Of a stretch of 8,707 bases of DNA, positions 6,415 through 8,707 are shown in pieces. Under the pieces are notes generated by a model that saw only the letters and a list, made by a program, of their open reading frames with translations, made no database searches and was not told the origin of the DNA. Position numbers and translations under genes: made by a program. Where the stretch lies: NCBI GenBank assembly GCA_002292895.1, contig DBCE01000180.1, positions 157 through 8,863 on the forward strand, read 5' to 3'. The stretch is from Phycisphaerales bacterium UBA966 (GTDB lineage Bacteria > Planctomycetota > Phycisphaerae > Phycisphaerales > SM1A02). Within the stretch, counting starts at the first letter, position 1. The number at the start of each line of letters is the position of its first letter.

Positions 6415-7656
6415 ATGAAATTTGCACCGTATCTCGTCCTTTCACTGTCCGGAATGATGCTGCTTGCGGGGCTTGCGCCGCTCCCAACCGCACGGCATGA
6501 GGACGCACAGAAGGTGCCGGCAGTGGCCGTACCCGTGGCATCCGGGGTTCAGTACGAACTCATCGGCCGCTATGACGTTGACCAGCTCAATCAGATTTTG
6601 ACCAAGGCCACGCCCGCATTCACCGGGTTGCCAGTCACGTACACGCCCGCGCGCAACGCGGTGAAGATGTACCGGGTGACTTACCCATCCGTCATCCCGG
6701 AGCGCAACAACCGCCCCACCATTGCATCGGGACTGATTGCCATTCCGGAGACCGCAGACAAGTCCATGCCGATGGTGTCCTACCAACACGGCACCGTGAT
6801 GGAGAAGCACGCGGTCCCATCGTTCCCGGAGGAGTCGCCGGAAACGCAATTGATGATCGCGCAGTTTGCTGGTCAGGGATATGTAGTCATCGGCGCTGAC
6901 TATTTCGGTATGGGAACGTCCACTGAGAAGGATGGCTACATGGTGATCGGTAGCCAGCAACAGGCATGTATGGACATGTACCGATCCTCGCTGGCAGTGA
7001 TGGCTAAGGAGGGAATCTCAGCCAAGGAACTGTTCCTGACTGGCTGGTCGCAAGGGGGTGTGGTGACTATGTGCTTCCTTGAAGTCCTTGAGAAGAACAA
7101 CGTGGCAGTAGCGGCGGTCGGCACTGCCGCTGCGCAATGCGATGGATATGTCATGCTCAGCGGCTTCCTGAACCATCCGCGTTCGATCGACGCGCCATGG
7201 GTGTCCGCCATGTTCATCTTGACCGCGTTCTCCTATGAGGAGTACTACGGCGTTCCGGGCCTTGCCAAAGCGCTCTTCACTGACGAGCAATATGAATTGG
7301 CGCGCAAGATCTACATGAAAGAGCCGTACACGGAGCCATGGCCTGGTGATCTGCACAAACTGATTCGCAAGGAGTATTTCGATCCGAACTATTTTGCAGG
7401 CACCATGTACTGCACGCTCATTCAGAAGTTGCACGCCTACCGATGGCAGGTGAAGAGCAACGTTCGCATGTATTACGGCGATATCGATGAGTGCCTGACC
7501 ATTGGTCTTGCGCAGCTTCCCTCCATGTATCAACGTGCGCTAGGCAGCAATACCGTGGAAGCCATCAGCGCTGGCCCGGATGCCAACCACCGTGGCACCT
7601 ATGGGCGCGCAGCTGCGGAGTGGAAGAAGTGGTTCGATTCGTTGCGGGCGAAGTGA
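6415..7656 (+). CDS. Exported alpha/beta hydrolase, secretory-lipase-like
   Basis: A 413-residue serine hydrolase with an N-terminal signal peptide (Lys2, hydrophobic core 6-21, likely processed near residue 26), so it acts in the periplasm or outside the cell. Alpha/beta-hydrolase landmarks: YQHGT (123-127) as the oxyanion-hole strand, GADYFGMG, the nucleophile elbow GWSQGG (210-215) with Ser212, YYGDIDECL (353-361) giving the acid Asp356 or Asp358, and DANHRG with His392. The spacing and the YQHGT/GWSQGG combination recall the secretory lipase (LIP, PF03583-like) group, but esterase or peptidase activity is equally possible. The start is ATG 6415: an AGGA overlapping the POT stop codon gives a fitting ribosome binding site. 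An upstream in-frame GTG at 6376 would spoil the signal peptide. It probably shares an operon with the POT transporter, consistent with nutrient scavenging. Confidence 0.88.
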   Translation: MKFAPYLVLSLSGMMLLAGLAPLPTARHEDAQKVPAVAVPVASGVQYELIGRYDVDQLNQILTKATPAFTGLPVTYTPARNAVKMYRVTYPSVIPERNNRPTIASGLIAIPETADKSMPMVSYQHGTVMEKHAVPSFPEESPETQLMIAQFAGQGYVVIGADYFGMGTSTEKDGYMVIGSQQQACMDMYRSSLAVMAKEGISAKELFLTGWSQGGVVTMCFLEVLEKNNVAVAAVGTAAAQCDGYVMLSGFLNHPRSIDAPWVSAMFILTAFSYEEYYGVPGLAKALFTDEQYELARKIYMKEPYTEPWPGDLHKLIRKEYFDPNYFAGTMYCTLIQKLHAYRWQVKSNVRMYYGDIDECLTIGLAQLPSMYQRALGSNTVEAISAGPDANHRGTYGRAAAEWKKWFDSLRAK

Positions 7657-7660
7657 CGGG

Positions 7661-7677
7661 GATCGTCCTGAACGATC
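7661..7677. terminator. Short hairpin between convergent genes (possible weak terminator)
   Basis: GATCGT (7661-7666) and ACGATC (7672-7677) form a perfect 6-bp stem with a 5-base loop, placed between the hydrolase stop and the asparaginase-domain gene and overlapping the latter's stop codon. There is no T-run on either side, so a classic intrinsic terminator is not supported. Its location between convergent genes is the main argument. Confidence 0.3.
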
Positions 7678-8191
7678 AATCCTTGACGAATGCCATGCGC
7701 TGGTAGTCCTTGCGGACGCCAGGAAATGCCAGCACGCGGTTGTGCATGGATGCGTACACCCCGGGCGGCAGAATCTGCACAGCACAGAGTGCTTCAGTCA
7801 AATTCTGCACTGAATCCGTGCGCCGAAGTTCATAGGGACGCATGGCGCCAGTGAGCACCACCGCCCTGCCGCATCCGCCGGTCGCTTGCATCTTCGCATG
7901 AATGCGTTCGCCAGTGACCGTCAGGCGATCGGTGCCATGCACAATCACGATGCCGTCATGATCAGCGCAAAGCGCCAAAGTTCGATCTGCAATGAGTGCA
8001 TGGTCAGCCTCATTCATATCGAGACTGTCCTTATTCATCAGCGGCACTCGGGTGATCTCCACGCCGTCCAATTCAAGGGACGCAAGAATGGCATCCAAGA
8101 CACTCAGTCGATTGTGCAACACGCCGTGCAGCTCGTCGTACGTCTTCTCGATAGTGCCGCCGGTGGAGATGAGTGCTACTTTGAATGGCAT
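7676..8191 (-). CDS. Short asparaginase-domain protein
   Basis: A 171-residue protein equivalent to the N-terminal domain of L-asparaginases. Seen: ISTGGTIEKTYDE (8-20) with the first nucleophile-type Thr10 and TGGTI, NKDSLDM (53-59), the second catalytic-type motif VHGTD (84-88) with Thr87-Asp88, VLTGAMRP (112-119), and a conserved tail LPPGVYASM...VRKDY. Its length and the KDSLDM and LPPGVY motifs match a widespread stand-alone short family, so it is probably intact, not truncated. Thr-Lys-Asp triad members in full enzymes include a Lys (Lys162 in E. coli AnsB) that I cannot place here. Activity on asparagine is unproven. ATG 8191 fits family N-termini. In-frame TTG 8260 and GTG 8257, next to an AAGGA, are alternatives adding 22-23 residues. 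It follows the YyaL-like gene by 69 bases. Confidence 0.87.
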   Translation of the reverse strand: MPFKVALISTGGTIEKTYDELHGVLHNRLSVLDAILASLELDGVEITRVPLMNKDSLDMNEADHALIADRTLALCADHDGIVIVHGTDRLTVTGERIHAKMQATGGCGRAVVLTGAMRPYELRRTDSVQNLTEALCAVQILPPGVYASMHNRVLAFPGVRKDYQRMAFVKD

Positions 8192-8260
8192 GTGTATGTG
8201 CGCGCCGCGCTCAGAATGGGAAGCCGGAAGTCTAGCGATTCGTCTTTCACCACTCACCAA

Positions 8261-8707
8261 TCATCCTTGAAGATCGCCGCCTGCGTCGCTGAACGCCTTC
8301 GCTACGCGTCGCGCGGCCAGCACCGTTGCGCTTGCCGCCACGGGCTGTTCGCGCAGCGCAGGCGCAATGGCTGCAATGGCGCGCTGGGCGCGCAGGAGCA
8401 TCGGGGCATCGCGTTCGGCCGTGGCAAGGACGGCCATGGCGCGCAGAATGCTTGACGTCCCACTGGGCACCGCACCGTCGTCAACGCTCCGCACCCGGGT
8501 GAAGAGATCCGGGGCGTGAGCCGGAGAGTCAAACCATGCACCGCTGACCGGATCCAGGAATCGAACCTCCGCAGCCGCAATGAGGGCGCGCGCCTCGGTG
8601 CGCCAGCGCCAATCACCGCTTGCATGCGCCAGCGCCAGGCACGCGTTCGCCATGTGTGCGTAGTCCTCCAGAAACCCGTCCACCGATGCTGTACCGCCAC
8701 GCCACGT
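8261..8707 (-). CDS. YyaL/DUF255-type thioredoxin-domain protein, C-terminal fragment
   Basis: The frame is open from the right edge to a TGA at 8263-8261, giving 148 C-terminal residues. The start lies beyond the window. The sequence DGFLEDYAHMANACLALA, then AWFDSP and DDGAVPSGTSS, matches the C-terminal alpha/alpha-toroid part of the YyaL/SSP411 family, whose N-terminal thioredoxin-like DUF255 domain would be encoded further right. In family members the corresponding motif is DGAxPSGNS; here Thr replaces Asn. The family's role is poorly defined; it resembles N-acylglucosamine 2-epimerase folds. A GTG at 8683 is internal, because family sequence continues upstream of it. Probably cotranscribed with the asparaginase-domain gene downstream. 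Confidence 0.85.
   Translation of the reverse strand, partial: TWRGGTASVDGFLEDYAHMANACLALAHASGDWRWRTEARALIAAAEVRFLDPVSGAWFDSPAHAPDLFTRVRSVDDGAVPSGTSSILRAMAVLATAERDAPMLLRAQRAIAAIAPALREQPVAASATVLAARRVAKAFSDAGGDLQG
8599..8637. repeat. 13-bp direct repeat inside the YyaL-like gene
   Basis: TGCGCCAGCGCCA occurs at 8599-8611 and again at 8625-8637, 26 bases apart. Because 26 is not a multiple of 3, the copies are read in different frames and encode LALAH and WRWRT on the minus strand. It is probably chance in a GC-rich Ala/Arg stretch. Confidence 0.5.

Noticed and set aside
7676..8191. Asparaginase gene as a truncated pseudogene
   Set aside because: Length and C-terminal motifs (KDSLDM, LPPGVY, VRKDY) match a known-type short single-domain family, so it appears complete.
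8374..8393. GCGCGC/CGCGC inverted sequence resembling a hairpin
   Set aside because: It lies inside the YyaL-like coding region in an Ala/Arg-rich stretch and has no T-run, so it is explained by codon composition.

Overview
The window is ordinary-looking bacterial chromosome. It is moderately GC-rich and densely packed, with nine protein genes, no RNA genes, no insertion sequences and no CRISPR. The mix of genes (a UbiE/MenG methyltransferase, a YyaL-type DUF255 protein, a short asparaginase-domain protein, a secretory-lipase-like hydrolase and a POT transporter) and the general protein style suggest a Gram-negative, possibly Planctomycetota/Phycisphaerae-like organism. That placement is an impression from recalled relatives, not a computed result.

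Layout: (1) 1-681, minus strand, a cobalamin-binding-fold protein cut by the left edge. (2) 682-859, a divergent intergenic region. (3) 860-3275, plus strand: ubiE/menG, an amidohydrolase-2-fold protein that appears to have lost its metal ligands, and a small predicted lipoprotein whose start overlaps the previous stop (ATGA). (4) 3272-4742, minus strand: a NUDIX hydrolase followed by an RluA-family pseudouridine synthase, overlapping by 17 bp. The synthase and the lipoprotein converge on the same 4 bases. (5) 4743-4771, a 29-bp divergent promoter region. (6) 4772-7656, plus strand: a POT/PTR peptide transporter, then 8 bases later a signal-peptide-bearing alpha/beta hydrolase. (7) 7676-8707, minus strand: the C-terminal end of a YyaL/DUF255-like protein (cut by the right edge) followed by a short asparaginase-domain protein.

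Gene cooperation: the POT transporter and the exported hydrolase probably form a nutrient-uptake operon. The NUDIX and RluA genes are translationally coupled housekeeping genes. The pseudo-amidohydrolase and lipoprotein form a second coupled pair of unknown function. No complete new system is evident. The points most worth a second look are two degenerate folds: an amidohydrolase barrel lacking the expected His/Asp ligands, and a B12-binding fold lacking the axial histidine and the adenosyl-pocket residues. The tiny divergent promoter between NUDIX and POT, where overlapping -10 elements may drive near-leaderless transcripts both ways, is also notable.
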